This document shows positions 9,203-17,359 of a stretch of 64,000 nucleotides of DNA, piece by piece. The notes under the pieces were generated by a model. It worked only from the letters and a program-made list of their open reading frames with translations. It had not been told where the DNA came from and searched no databases. This stretch comes from Ruminococcus flavefaciens (GTDB taxonomy: Bacteria; Bacillota; Clostridia; Oscillospirales; Ruminococcaceae), in contig NZ_UETD01000010.1 in assembly GCF_900116855.1 (NCBI RefSeq), positions 62,001-126,000 on the forward strand, read 5' to 3'. How positions within the stretch are numbered: position 1 is the stretch's first letter; each line of letters starts with the position of its first letter. The position numbers were made by a program, and so were the translations under genes.

Positions 9203-9886
9203 ATGATATATATGCTTGAGGACGAGGAGGGCATCAGAAATTTCGTCATTTATGCCCTGAAAAGCTCGGGCTTTGAAGCCGAGGGCTTTGAAGCTCCCTC
9301 AGCGCTCTATGAGGCAATTAAAGCGGAGCTTCCCGAGCTGCTGCTCCTTGACCGTATGCTCCCTGAGGAGGACGGTCTTGAGGTGCTGAAAAAGCTCCGC
9401 AGCGTTCCCGAGACGCAGAAGCTCCCTGTGATAATGCTGACCGCAAAGGGCACGGAGCTTGACAAGGTGGAGGGGCTGGACAACGGCGCTGATGACTATA
9501 TCGCCAAACCCTTCGGCACAATGGAGCTTATATCACGCATAAAGGCGCTGCTCAGGCGCACCTACGGCAGCTCCGCAGAGACAGAGAAGCTTTCTCTGGG
9601 CGGTATCGCCGTTTATCCCACAAAGCATGAGGTATTTGCCGAAGGCGAAAAGGTGAACCTCACCCTGAAGGAGTACGACCTGCTGCTTATGCTCATGAGG
9701 CACAGGGGACAAGTGTTTTCGAGGGACAGCCTCCTCAGGGAGATATGGGGCTATGACTTCGCAGGCGAGAGCCGCACTGTTGACGTTCATATAAGGACTC
9801 TCAGACAGAAGCTGGGAGACTGCGGAGAGCTCATCGAGACTATCCGCGGAGTAGGCTATAAGGCAGGTGACGGCAGTATTGACTAA
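9203..9886 (+). CDS. OmpR/PhoB-family response regulator
   Basis: This 227-residue regulator has a receiver domain (acidic pocket EDEE, phospho-acceptor in LLLLDRMLP, Lys in the IAKPFG turn) and a winged-helix DNA-binding domain ending in SRTVDVHIRTLRQKLG. The ATG at 9203 is chosen because GGAG precedes it; the upstream ATG at 9161 lacks an RBS. It is followed by its histidine kinase with a 20-bp overlap. The similarity is to PhoB/PhoP-type phosphate regulators. No pst genes adjoin, although an orphan PstS-like gene lies at 62.7 kb. Confidence 0.92.
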   Translation: MIYMLEDEEGIRNFVIYALKSSGFEAEGFEAPSALYEAIKAELPELLLLDRMLPEEDGLEVLKKLRSVPETQKLPVIMLTAKGTELDKVEGLDNGADDYIAKPFGTMELISRIKALLRRTYGSSAETEKLSLGGIAVYPTKHEVFAEGEKVNLTLKEYDLLLMLMRHRGQVFSRDSLLREIWGYDFAGESRTVDVHIRTLRQKLGDCGELIETIRGVGYKAGDGSID

Positions 9887-11549
9887 GAAGATATTCCTCA
9901 GTATAATCACCATTTGCAGCCTTTCTGTTGTGGCTGCCATAATCATAGTCACCGCCATACTGTACGGAGCTTCCGCGGAGCTTGCCGCCTCCGAGGTGAG
10001 GACGGACGCAAAGCTCATTTCCTCTGCCGTGGAGCAGAGCGGAAGCAGCTACCTTGAGACTGCGGTAATAGACGATGCTGTCCGCGTGACATGGATAGGC
10101 AGGGACGGTCGGGTGCTCTTTGACTCGGAGGAGGAGGCTTCCGAGCTGGAAAACCACTCCGACCGCAAGGAAATACAAGAGGCAGTGAAAAACGGTGAGG
10201 GAAGCTCCTCACGATACTCCGCCACCATAATGCAGAAGACCGTGAACCATGCTGTAAGGCTGTCCGACGGCTCTGTCATAAGAGTTTCGGGAGTGCATAC
10301 CTCCCTGACGGCACAGCTGCTGAAGGTACTGACCCCCATGCTGCTGACACTGGCGGTACTGGTGCTGTTTTCGGCGCTGGCAGCTTCAAAGGTGTCACGA
10401 AACATAGTCAAGCCCATAAACGATATAGACCTTGCTCACCCGACAAATATAAAGGGCTATGAGGAGCTGGCGCCCCTGCTGGATAAGCTCCGCACCCAGA
10501 ATATCAAGGTAAGCCGCCAGATGGACGAGATACAGAGCCGCCGTGAGCAGTTCACCCTCATGACCGAGAGCATGACCGAGGGACTTATCATCGCTGACCC
10601 CAAGCTCAATGTGCTCACCTGCAATTCCAGTGCAAAAAGACTCCTCGGAGCAGGCTCATTCACCGAGGGACAGAGCATCTATACCCTCAACAATTCAGAG
10701 GTGTTCCGCCGCTGTCTCCTCAATGCACTGGGCGGACGGCGTTCGGAGTGCATCCTCCGCACGGGTGACGGTCAGCGCGAGGTCATCGCCAGTCCTGCCA
10801 ACAGCATAGATATGGTCTGCGGACTGGTGGTGTTCATCATGGACGTTACCGAAAAGCAGGAGCTTGAGACCATGCGCCGCGAGTTCACATCAAATGTGTC
10901 CCATGAGCTGAAAACTCCCCTGACCACCATCTACGGAACTGCCGATATGCTGGCGAACGGCATGGTCAGGCAGGAGGACGTGGCAGAGTTTGGCGGAAAT
11001 ATCCGCAGCGAGTCGGAAAGGCTCATAAACCTCATAAATGATATAGTTGCCCTCTCAAAGCTGGACGAGGACTCTGCTCCCCGCGAGAATGAGAGCGTTG
11101 AGCTCTATGCACTGGCAGAGGAGATACTTGACCGCCTGAAGCTCAGCGCCGAGGAAAAGGGCGTTACGGTCTCAGTGTCGGGAGAGAGAGTTTCACTCAT
11201 GGGCAGCAGGACCATTCTCGGAGAGGTGATGTACAATCTCTGCGACAACGCCATAAAGTACAACGTAAGCGGCGGAAAGCTTGATGTGAAGATCGCCCAT
11301 ATCCCTCAGCGTGCCATTATCACCGTCAGCGATACGGGCATGGGCATTCCTAAGGAGCATATCGGACGTATCTTCGAGCGCTTCTACCGCGTGGACAAGA
11401 GCCGCTCCCGCAGGATAAAGGGCACGGGTCTGGGACTGTCCATAGTCAAGCACGGCGTCATGTATCACAACGGTACGGTCCGCGTTGACAGCGAAGCAGG
11501 CAGGGGAACGGTTTTCACCGTTGAGCTGCCCATAGAGAAAAAACAGTGA
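9867..11549 (+). CDS. PhoR-like membrane sensor histidine kinase
   Basis: The 560-residue protein starts at a GTG inside the response-regulator gene (the TTG at 9879 is an alternative). It has an N-terminal membrane segment, an extracytoplasmic loop of about 125 residues, and a second membrane segment. A HAMP/linker region and a PAS-like domain follow. The HisKA box is VSHELKTPLTTIYG (His near residue 346), and the ATPase domain shows LCDNAIKYN, DTGMGIP and GTGLGLSIVKH. The kinase, PAS and membrane arrangement matches PhoR/WalK-type kinases. The signal is unknown. Confidence 0.92.
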   Translation: MTAVLTKKIFLSIITICSLSVVAAIIIVTAILYGASAELAASEVRTDAKLISSAVEQSGSSYLETAVIDDAVRVTWIGRDGRVLFDSEEEASELENHSDRKEIQEAVKNGEGSSSRYSATIMQKTVNHAVRLSDGSVIRVSGVHTSLTAQLLKVLTPMLLTLAVLVLFSALAASKVSRNIVKPINDIDLAHPTNIKGYEELAPLLDKLRTQNIKVSRQMDEIQSRREQFTLMTESMTEGLIIADPKLNVLTCNSSAKRLLGAGSFTEGQSIYTLNNSEVFRRCLLNALGGRRSECILRTGDGQREVIASPANSIDMVCGLVVFIMDVTEKQELETMRREFTSNVSHELKTPLTTIYGTADMLANGMVRQEDVAEFGGNIRSESERLINLINDIVALSKLDEDSAPRENESVELYALAEEILDRLKLSAEEKGVTVSVSGERVSLMGSRTILGEVMYNLCDNAIKYNVSGGKLDVKIAHIPQRAIITVSDTGMGIPKEHIGRIFERFYRVDKSRSRRIKGTGLGLSIVKHGVMYHNGTVRVDSEAGRGTVFTVELPIEKKQ

Positions 11550-11558
11550 GGTGTTCTG

Positions 11559-12695
11559 ATGGGAAACAGTATTACGGCGGAGGAGCTGGCAAAGCTGGAA
11601 AGCGGCTCCTTTACACTTATAGATATACGCGACAGTTCTGCCTTTGAGTACGGACATATCGACGGGGCTGTCAACATCGCGCAGGAGGATATCTCCGCGG
11701 CGGAGCTTCACGATGACAGGAAGTTCATCATCTGCTGCCGCAGCGGTATCATCAGCCGCGATATTGCAGACGAGCTCTGCGACAAGGGCTTTGACGCATA
11801 CAACCTTGAGGGCGGCTATGTGGAGTGGCTGAGGCTGAAAATGGAGAACAGTCAGGTCACCGAGGCTGTGGAGCTGAGCCTGCGGAAGAAGTTCAAGAAG
11901 TCAATATGGTGCAAATTCACCAAGGCGATAAACGAGTATGAGCTTGTAAAGCCCAATGATAAAATAGCCGTCTGTATCTCGGGCGGCAAGGACTCAATGC
12001 TCATGGCAAAGCTCTTTCAGGAGCTGAAACGCCACGACAAATTCCCCTTTGAGGTGGTGTTCCTTGTCATGGACCCCGGGTACAGTCCCGAGAACCGCCG
12101 CGTCATCGAGGAAAACGCACGTTCAATGTCCATACCCGTGCATATATTCGAGTCGGATATCTTCGACTCGGTGTACAATATCGAGAAGAACCCCTGCTAT
12201 ATATGTGCGAGGATGAGAAGGGGATACCTTTACAGTCACGCAAAGGCTCTGGGCTGCAATAAGATAGCTCTCGGTCACCACTTCGACGACGTTATCGAGA
12301 CCATTCTCATGGGTATGCTCTACGGCGGTCAGGTACAGACCATGATGCCTAAGCTCCACAGCACCAACTTCGAGGGCATGGAGCTGATCCGTCCCCTCTA
12401 TCTGGTCAGGGAGGACGATATCAAGCACTGGAGAGACTACAACGGGCTCCACTTCATACAGTGCGCCTGCAAATTCACCGACACCTGCACCACCTGCGCT
12501 CCCGACAGCCGCTCGGTGTCAAAACGCCTTGAGATAAAAAATCTTATCGCCGAGCTCAAAAAGGTAAATCCGCAGGTGGAGAAGAATATCTTCCGCAGCG
12601 TCGAAAACGTCAACGTCAACACCGTCATTGCCTATAAGGATGATGATGGAGTCCACCGCTTCCTTGATACATACGATACAAAGGCGGACAGCTGA
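11559..12695 (+). CDS. Rhodanese-PP-loop ATPase fusion (TtcA/TilS-like tRNA thiolation)
   Basis: The 378-residue protein joins an N-terminal rhodanese domain (about 5-95, active-site CRSGIISR with C60) to a PP-loop ATPase domain (SGGKDS at 141-146). TtcA family features are the CYIC pair (213-216), GHHFDDVIET and a second Cys cluster (CAC at 302-304, then CTTC). TtcA enzymes thiolate tRNA cytidine 32 using ATP and an Fe-S cluster. A fused rhodanese could deliver the persulfide sulfur directly. Only 9 bp separate it from the histidine kinase, so the three genes are probably one operon. The exact tRNA or other substrate is inferred. Confidence 0.85.
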   Translation: MGNSITAEELAKLESGSFTLIDIRDSSAFEYGHIDGAVNIAQEDISAAELHDDRKFIICCRSGIISRDIADELCDKGFDAYNLEGGYVEWLRLKMENSQVTEAVELSLRKKFKKSIWCKFTKAINEYELVKPNDKIAVCISGGKDSMLMAKLFQELKRHDKFPFEVVFLVMDPGYSPENRRVIEENARSMSIPVHIFESDIFDSVYNIEKNPCYICARMRRGYLYSHAKALGCNKIALGHHFDDVIETILMGMLYGGQVQTMMPKLHSTNFEGMELIRPLYLVREDDIKHWRDYNGLHFIQCACKFTDTCTTCAPDSRSVSKRLEIKNLIAELKKVNPQVEKNIFRSVENVNVNTVIAYKDDDGVHRFLDTYDTKADS

Positions 12696-12732
12696 CATAT
12701 TTGCTCATCATAATTTTTCCATGTAATAAAAA

Positions 12733-12775
12733 ATGCCGCGAAGGCTATAATACTATCACGGCATCAATATTTTTT
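12733..12775 (+). terminator. Hairpin terminator after the PP-loop gene
   Basis: ATGCCGCGA pairs with TCACGGCAT with one mismatch, followed by a T-run. A-runs upstream make it potentially bidirectional. Confidence 0.6.
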
Positions 12776-12791
12776 CAAAGGAGAAACAGCA

Positions 12792-12989
12792 ATGAGCAAT
12801 AACAGCAATAACAAGGGCGTAATGACACAGAAGGGCAGAGAGGCTCTCGAAAGATTCAAGATGGAGTCCGCAAACGAGCTGGGCATCGACCTCAAGGAGG
12901 GCTATAACGGTGACCTTACCTCAAGAGAGGCAGGCTCTATCGGCGGCAGCATGGTCAAGAAGATGATCGACTCATATAAGATGCAGTAA
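12792..12989 (+). CDS. Alpha/beta-type small acid-soluble spore protein
   Basis: This 65-residue protein would coat and protect spore DNA from UV and chemicals. The family signature is clear: the NELGIDLKEGYNGDLTSREA segment carries the GPR-protease-site-like ELGI, followed by GGSMVKKMI. An Asn/Ser-rich N-terminus precedes it. GGAG precedes the ATG and a strong terminator follows. Its presence shows that the organism, or a recent ancestor, makes spores. Confidence 0.93.
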   Translation: MSNNSNNKGVMTQKGREALERFKMESANELGIDLKEGYNGDLTSREAGSIGGSMVKKMIDSYKMQ

Positions 12990-13010
12990 CAGCTGTGTCA
13001 TAATAAAAAA

Positions 13011-13034
13011 GGGAACGCTTCTGCGTTCCCTTTT
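13011..13034 (+). terminator. Terminator shared by SASP and the facing gene
   Basis: The GGGAACGC-ttct-GCGTTCCC stem is flanked by A-runs and T-runs and lies between two convergent genes. Confidence 0.85.
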
Positions 13035-13041
13035 CGTTATT

Positions 13042-13758
13042 TCAATGTACCCAGTCTTTGCCGAAAAAAGCGGTGTTAAAGTTTTTCAGTTCTGCTGTGT
13101 TATAGCTTTTCCCAAGGTAAATGACTTCATCTGCGATATGCTTTATAAATTCGTCGCTTCCCACAGGAAGGACCACCAGTGCGCCGCTGTCTGTAAGCTC
13201 ATGCAGCGCTTTTAATAAGTTAGAGCTGCACATTCTCGCGTAAAAAGCGCTTGAATTGTACGGGGCAAAGTAGATGCGCTTGTTCTGAGCATAGCCATAG
13301 GCAGAAGAGGCTCTCCAGCGCTCTCCGCTCAGTTCTGTGAACTTTCTGTTGTATCGTTCTTCGGTCAGCAGGAACCTTCCGGCGATGTCCTGAAAGCTCA
13401 TGGTATCGGAGCGCCGCGACAAGGCTTTTTCTATTGATCTTTTCACCTGATTTTTGCCGTAGGGCTCTCGTGAGGGCTCCAGATTCCATGATACGTCACA
13501 AAGGTCCTGACGGCTTATAGGGCTGCCGCTGCAACAGACCCTGACTTCCTCAAATTCTATCCTGCCGCCCAGAAAATAGGATAAATACTCACAGCCCAGA
13601 CCGTATTCGCTTACCAAGCCATAAATTTTGCCGCTCTCAAAGGTCAGATCCTTGTAATACCATGTGTCATTAAGCTCTGTGCTGTGACCTGCAATGCATG
13701 ATGTACAGGCTGAGGTGTCGATCATTATTGTAAATTTATCGTTAAATCCCTTTATCAT
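13042..13758 (-). CDS. Degenerate ABC-ATPase-like protein
   Basis: The protein has about 238 residues and reads like an ABC transporter ATPase that has lost nucleotide chemistry. The P-loop position reads GLVSEYGLGCEYLSYFLGG, with no GKS/T. A signature-like ELSGERWRASSAYGYAQN is present, but the Walker B region reads IYFAPYNSS instead of LLLDEP. The remaining pattern (KALHELTDSGALVVLPVG, then YLGKSY) follows the ABC D-loop/H-loop layout. The ATG at 13758 is preferred over a GTG at 13770, though the RBS is weak for both. No permease adjoins. It may be a regulatory pseudo-ABC subunit or a decaying gene. Confidence 0.6.
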   Translation of the reverse strand: MIKGFNDKFTIMIDTSACTSCIAGHSTELNDTWYYKDLTFESGKIYGLVSEYGLGCEYLSYFLGGRIEFEEVRVCCSGSPISRQDLCDVSWNLEPSREPYGKNQVKRSIEKALSRRSDTMSFQDIAGRFLLTEERYNRKFTELSGERWRASSAYGYAQNKRIYFAPYNSSAFYARMCSSNLLKALHELTDSGALVVLPVGSDEFIKHIADEVIYLGKSYNTAELKNFNTAFFGKDWVH

Positions 13759-13823
13759 AATATTTACCACCAGATCATGTGTTATTGGTCATACTATAGC
13801 TGTCTGACCTTCGGGAGAGAACG

Positions 13824-14402
13824 TCATTTCAGCAGCCATGCCACCAGAATGCAGACCGTGAAGCCTATCATGGCGGATACTGCTCCGAACAGCGCCTTCA
13901 TGAGGTTTTTGCTGCCTTTTTTTATGCGCTCGGCAGATATCTCGTCAAGTGACTTACCCTCCATATAGGCTTTTATCTCCTTGTATGTGGTAAGGTCGTT
14001 AGCCTTTTTCAGCTTTTCCACTTTTACGGCAGTAAACAGTGACACTGCCGTGATGGCAGCCCAGATGGCTCCGCCGACCCAGCCGAGATACTTGATGAGA
14101 GGCAGGGGAGATACTATCATAATAATGTACTCCGCTGTCAGCAGCCATGCCAGCTTGTTGAATTTTGCTGTGTCGTTTTTGCTTATTTCGTTGTTCATAG
14201 TTTCAACATCTCCTTTGACTAATTCGTCAAGAGATATATTGAAAAGCTTTCCGAGAATGAGGAGGCTGTGGATATCGGGATAGCTTTTGCCGTTCTCCCA
14301 GTTAGATATGGTCTGGCGGCTGACATATGCATTTTCCGCAAGGGTCTCCTGCGACCATTTGAGTCTGGTCCTGTGTTTTTTGATCTGGTTTCCGATCTCC
14401 AT
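13824..14402 (-). CDS. XRE-family regulator with membrane-anchored C-terminus
   Basis: The 192-residue protein has an N-terminal Cro/CI-type helix-turn-helix (WSQETLAENAYVSRQTISNWENGKSYPD). Two hydrophobic hairpin segments follow (about 95-125), then a third at the C-terminus (FGAVSAMIGFTVCILVAWLL). The membrane part suggests either anchoring or sensing of envelope state. GGAGG lies just before the ATG. It faces away from its downstream neighbour by about 65 bp, and no target operon is obvious. Confidence 0.85.
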   Translation of the reverse strand: MEIGNQIKKHRTRLKWSQETLAENAYVSRQTISNWENGKSYPDIHSLLILGKLFNISLDELVKGDVETMNNEISKNDTAKFNKLAWLLTAEYIIMIVSPLPLIKYLGWVGGAIWAAITAVSLFTAVKVEKLKKANDLTTYKEIKAYMEGKSLDEISAERIKKGSKNLMKALFGAVSAMIGFTVCILVAWLLK

Positions 14403-14605
14403 GTTTCCTCCTTCGGAGCTTTTTCTCCTGACAGATACCAGTATACCTGTCCTGCGAGAAAAATGCTACCAAACTGTTTTTACATCTGCAAAAATAATTG
14501 CAAAAAGCCTTTGACAACGGGTGCAAAAGCGCTGTCAAAGTCCTTTTACATCCCGAAATACAGGCAAATGCACACATCAAAAAAGACGGAGCGGATCGTG
14601 GCGTT

Positions 14606-14915
14606 CTTATAGAAGCTTATTGAGTGATATCAAGGGAAATTCTTGTGGAAAAGTGCTTTCCTAACTTTTTTCTGAAGACTCTGTTTTAGTTTTTATATGG
14701 AGAGGACGTTTGAAAAAACTGTCGTTTGGTTATGTATAAAGGCGTCCTCTCCATATAGAAACCAGTCAAAAGTCTTTGGAAAAGGGGTTCGGGGTGACTC
14801 CCCGCAGTGCGGGGAGATGTCACGCAGTGACAGAGGGGCGCGCCTCCGTCAGAGGAGAACCTTTCCTCAGAAAGGTTTTTCCCCGATAATTACGCATAAA
14901 CTTCTATAGGAGCAT
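14606..14915. repeat. Hairpin-rich intergenic element (family 2, long copy)
   Basis: The 545-bp gap before degV has no credible ORF. It is bounded by TATAGAAGCTTAT and an inverse ATAAACTTCTATA, and holds a perfect 15-bp inverted repeat (14694-14708 with 14743-14757). It also holds stems CTCCCCGCAGTGCGGGGAG and TGTCACGCAGTGACA, and a terminal block GAACCTTTCCTCAGAAAGGTT plus ATAATTACGCATAA. That terminal block recurs at 57.4 kb. This fits a non-autonomous mobile or structural intergenic repeat. Confidence 0.65.
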
Positions 14916-14947
14916 CTCTTTTATGCCCTGTCTCTTTTGAGTTTATA

Positions 14948-15820
14948 TCACTTGTTCTTGCGTCTTACGAGGACTGCTACAAGCTCGGGACCTATGTTTG
15001 CTGTGACAACTGCGCCGATGCTGCCGTACATCTCAGCCTTTCTGCCCGTCTTTTTGTAGAGCTCCTTCTCCACTTCCTTTGCAAGGGTATTGTCCTTGCC
15101 GTGTATCATCAGGTAGGGAGTCTGGGGAGTCATGTTCTTCTCCACTATCTCTGCCAGCTTGGGAACGATGTTCTTCTCGCCCCTTATCTTGTCAACGATG
15201 GTAGTAGTACCGTCGGCAAAGAGGATAACGGGCTTGAGACCTAAAAGCTCTCCCGCAAAAGCCTTTGCTGCGGAGATGCGTCCCGACTTCTTGGCGTATT
15301 TGAGATTGTAGGGGACTGCGTATATTCCGCAGACGTTGAACCAGTCCTCCAGATATGCCACTATCTCCTCGGCGTCAGCGCCGCGGCGGATCTTCTTTGC
15401 GGCTTCCATAATGGGATAGCCGTAGAAAAGGGTGTAGCACTTGGAGTCAAGGTTGAATATGCGGACCTTGTCCTTTGCCTCGGGTACGTTCTCGAAGAAA
15501 TCGTTCTTTCCGATGATGGAATTGTTGTATGTGCCTGAGCCCTGAGAGTTGATGGAAACACTGATGATATCGGTGTAGCCCTGCTCAAAGAGCTCCTTGT
15601 AAGCTTCCTCGAAGGTGACGGGAGATATCTGGGAATGCTTGGGTATCTCGTCTGTTTTTTCAAGGAGCTCATAGAATTCCTGAGTGGACTTGTCAATAGT
15701 CTCCCTGAAGCTCTCGCCGCCAACGGTGAGGGTGAAAGGGAGCAGCTTTATTCCCAGCTCCTCGATGGTCTCCTTTGAAAGGTCACAGCATGAATCGGTA
15801 AGTAACGCTATCTTTGACAT
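14948..15820 (-). CDS. DegV family fatty-acid-binding protein
   Basis: The 290-residue protein has the two-domain DegV fold. Seen are the N-terminal IALLTDSCCDLS, SVSINSQGSGTYNN in the lipid pocket region, and the C-terminal EMYGSIGAVVTANIGPELVAV. DegV proteins bind fatty acids, and the FakB members present them to the FakA kinase. No fakA adjoins, so the specific role is open. GGAG precedes the ATG. trmL lies 13 bp upstream, suggesting cotranscription. Confidence 0.92.
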   Translation of the reverse strand: MSKIALLTDSCCDLSKETIEELGIKLLPFTLTVGGESFRETIDKSTQEFYELLEKTDEIPKHSQISPVTFEEAYKELFEQGYTDIISVSINSQGSGTYNNSIIGKNDFFENVPEAKDKVRIFNLDSKCYTLFYGYPIMEAAKKIRRGADAEEIVAYLEDWFNVCGIYAVPYNLKYAKKSGRISAAKAFAGELLGLKPVILFADGTTTIVDKIRGEKNIVPKLAEIVEKNMTPQTPYLMIHGKDNTLAKEVEKELYKKTGRKAEMYGSIGAVVTANIGPELVAVLVRRKNK

Positions 15821-15833
15821 AATAATATCTCCT

Positions 15834-16331
15834 TTACCATTCGTATTTTGTCAGCTTTCCCTCACGGGAAAGGTCGGGGTAATCCCACTGCCGAAGGACC
15901 TCATACACCGCTATGGCTACGGAATTGGAAAGGTTCAGGCTCCGCAGCTCGTTTCGCATGGGTATCCTTACACAGCTTTCGGGATTATCATGCAGGAGCT
16001 CCTCGGGGAGCCCTTTGTCCTCCCGTCCGAAGACGAGATAGGCATTATCGGGGTATTCCGCTTCACTGTGGACATGGAGCCCTTTTGTGGTGAAGTAGAA
16101 GAAATGCCCGTCCTTGTTCTTCTCGAAGAAGTCAGCAAGGCTGTCGTAGTATGTGATGTCCAGCTTGTCCCAGTAGTCCAGACCTGCACGCTTCAGGTGC
16201 TTGTCGCTTACCTCGAAGCCCAGCGGACGGACGAGGTGGAGCCTTGCTCCCGTAACAGCGCAGGTTCGGGAGATATTTCCCGTATTCTGCGGTATCTGGG
16301 GCTCTACCAGCACGATATTAAGGTTCTGCAT
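15834..16331 (-). CDS. trmL: tRNA (cytidine/uridine-34 2'-O)-methyltransferase
   Basis: This 165-residue SPOUT methyltransferase uses S-adenosylmethionine to methylate the wobble ribose of tRNA-Leu isoacceptors in the characterised family. Motifs include the N-terminal VEPQIPQNTGNISRTCAVTG, then LHLVRPLGF, LVFGREDKGLPEELL and the knot region RSLNLSNSVAIAVYE. Length is normal. AAGGATAATT precedes the ATG. It forms a pair with degV. Confidence 0.95.
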   Translation of the reverse strand: MQNLNIVLVEPQIPQNTGNISRTCAVTGARLHLVRPLGFEVSDKHLKRAGLDYWDKLDITYYDSLADFFEKNKDGHFFYFTTKGLHVHSEAEYPDNAYLVFGREDKGLPEELLHDNPESCVRIPMRNELRSLNLSNSVAIAVYEVLRQWDYPDLSREGKLTKYEW

Positions 16332-16409
16332 AATTATCCTTCTGTTATTTATAATAGTATTGTTCTCCTCTGTAAGGAGAACACGGTGTTTATTTGGCTA
16401 AAAGAGCCT

Positions 16410-16472
16410 TTATACAGCAGTTGTCTCTGCCGCTGCCGGAAGCAGGATAAGTGCTGCGAGTTTTGCTTTCAT
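16410..16472 (-). CDS. Possible 20-residue leader peptide upstream of trmL
   Basis: A 20-codon ORF (MKAKLAALILLPAAAETTAV) has a good GAGGGAG RBS. It lies 78 bp upstream of trmL and is followed by a perfect 9-bp hairpin (16361-16383). It could be a leader peptide or the remnant of a secreted protein's signal peptide. Nothing else supports expression. Confidence 0.3.
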   Translation of the reverse strand: MKAKLAALILLPAAAETTAV

Positions 16473-16566
16473 GGCTTTCTCCCTCTGTTCTCAGAATATT
16501 TTTCTCTGAAATACAGATAATATCATCGTCCGCAGAAACGGACAATAACTGACGGGAGTGTTTGAA

Positions 16567-16740
16567 ATGGATATTAAGTCACTTGCCAAAGGGGCAGCCG
16601 CAGGTGCGGCGGTAGGTTTTGCCTGCTATGCGCTCTCAAGCGCACGTCCCATCAAGAAGATGAGCATAAAGCGGGACGCAGGAAAGGCTCTCAGAGCCGC
16701 AGGCAACCTTCTTGACGACATCAAGTCGGTAATTATGTAG
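16567..16740 (+). CDS. Small hydrophobic-helix protein, unknown
   Basis: The protein has 57 residues, from the ATG at 16567 (GGGAG 8 bp upstream). An Ala/Gly-rich N-terminal helix (AKGAAAGAAVGFACYALSSA) is followed by a basic amphipathic segment. It resembles short YtxH-like or membrane-peripheral proteins in composition only. Its last 8 bp overlap the 3' end of ruvX on the other strand. No family is recognised. Confidence 0.6.
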   Translation: MDIKSLAKGAAAGAAVGFACYALSSARPIKKMSIKRDAGKALRAAGNLLDDIKSVIM

Positions 16741-17161
16741 GCTCGCCCGAATTGCGCCTGAAGCCTAAATAGCTCTCGAGGATGAGCACAGCCGCAACAG
16801 CGTCCACAACAGCCTTGCGCTTCTTGCCGCGGGTGTTGGTGACGTTGAGGGCGTTATGCGCCGAAACTGTGGTGCAGCGCTCGTCCCAGAGCTTTACGGG
16901 ACAGCCTGTGAGCTTTTCGAGCTCCTCGGCGAAGAGCTTGCATTTCTCGGCTCTTTCGCCGACTGTTCCGTTCATATTCATAGGATAGCCGACGACTATC
17001 TGCTCGGCACGCTGCTCCTTTGCAAGGGCAGCGGTCTTTTCTATACATTTGTTGAAGTCCTTTTCGGCAATGACCGTGACGGGTGAGGCTATCATCTCGC
17101 TTTTTCCGCAGACAGCTATGCCCGTTCTTGCGTCGCCGAAGTCAACTGACATTATTATCAT
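16733..17161 (-). CDS. ruvX: RuvX/YqgF putative pre-16S rRNA nuclease
   Basis: The 142-residue RNase H-like protein belongs to the YqgF family, which matures the 5' end of 16S rRNA and was formerly called a Holliday junction resolvase. Motifs seen are MSVDFGDARTGIAV, VVGYPMNMNGTVGERAEKC, LWDERCTTVSAH and VDAVAAVLILESYL, carrying the acidic catalytic residues. The ATG at 17161 is chosen because GGAGG lies 5 bp upstream. The 187-bp element sits directly upstream. Confidence 0.95.
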   Translation of the reverse strand: MIIMSVDFGDARTGIAVCGKSEMIASPVTVIAEKDFNKCIEKTAALAKEQRAEQIVVGYPMNMNGTVGERAEKCKLFAEELEKLTGCPVKLWDERCTTVSAHNALNVTNTRGKKRKAVVDAVAAVLILESYLGFRRNSGEPT

Positions 17162-17172
17162 TATATCCTCCG

Positions 17173-17359
17173 ATAAATCAAAATTTAGCAAAGCTAAATT
17201 TTGATTTAAGCCGTTAGCCCATAGCCATTAGCCGTTAGCCTGATGTAGGGGCGGCGTTCCGCCGCCCGATAATAAAGCGGCGAAGCCGCTTCCTAATGGC
17301 TAAAAGCTAAAGGCTAAGGGCTTCGGAATTTAACACCGCAGGTGTTAAATTCCGATTTA
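17173..17359. repeat. 187-bp palindromic element, copy A
   Basis: The element is composed of nested palindromes. These are a 15-bp stem with TTT/AAA loop at one end, a GGGCGGCG-gaa-CGCCGCCC stem, a GCGGC/GCCGC stem, and a 12-bp GAATTTAACACC stem at the other end. Repeated TAGCC-type units lie between them. It fills the ruvX-pyrD gap and supplies the pyrD stop codon. Copy B lies at 59438-59624 in the opposite orientation with about five substitutions. Confidence 0.9.
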
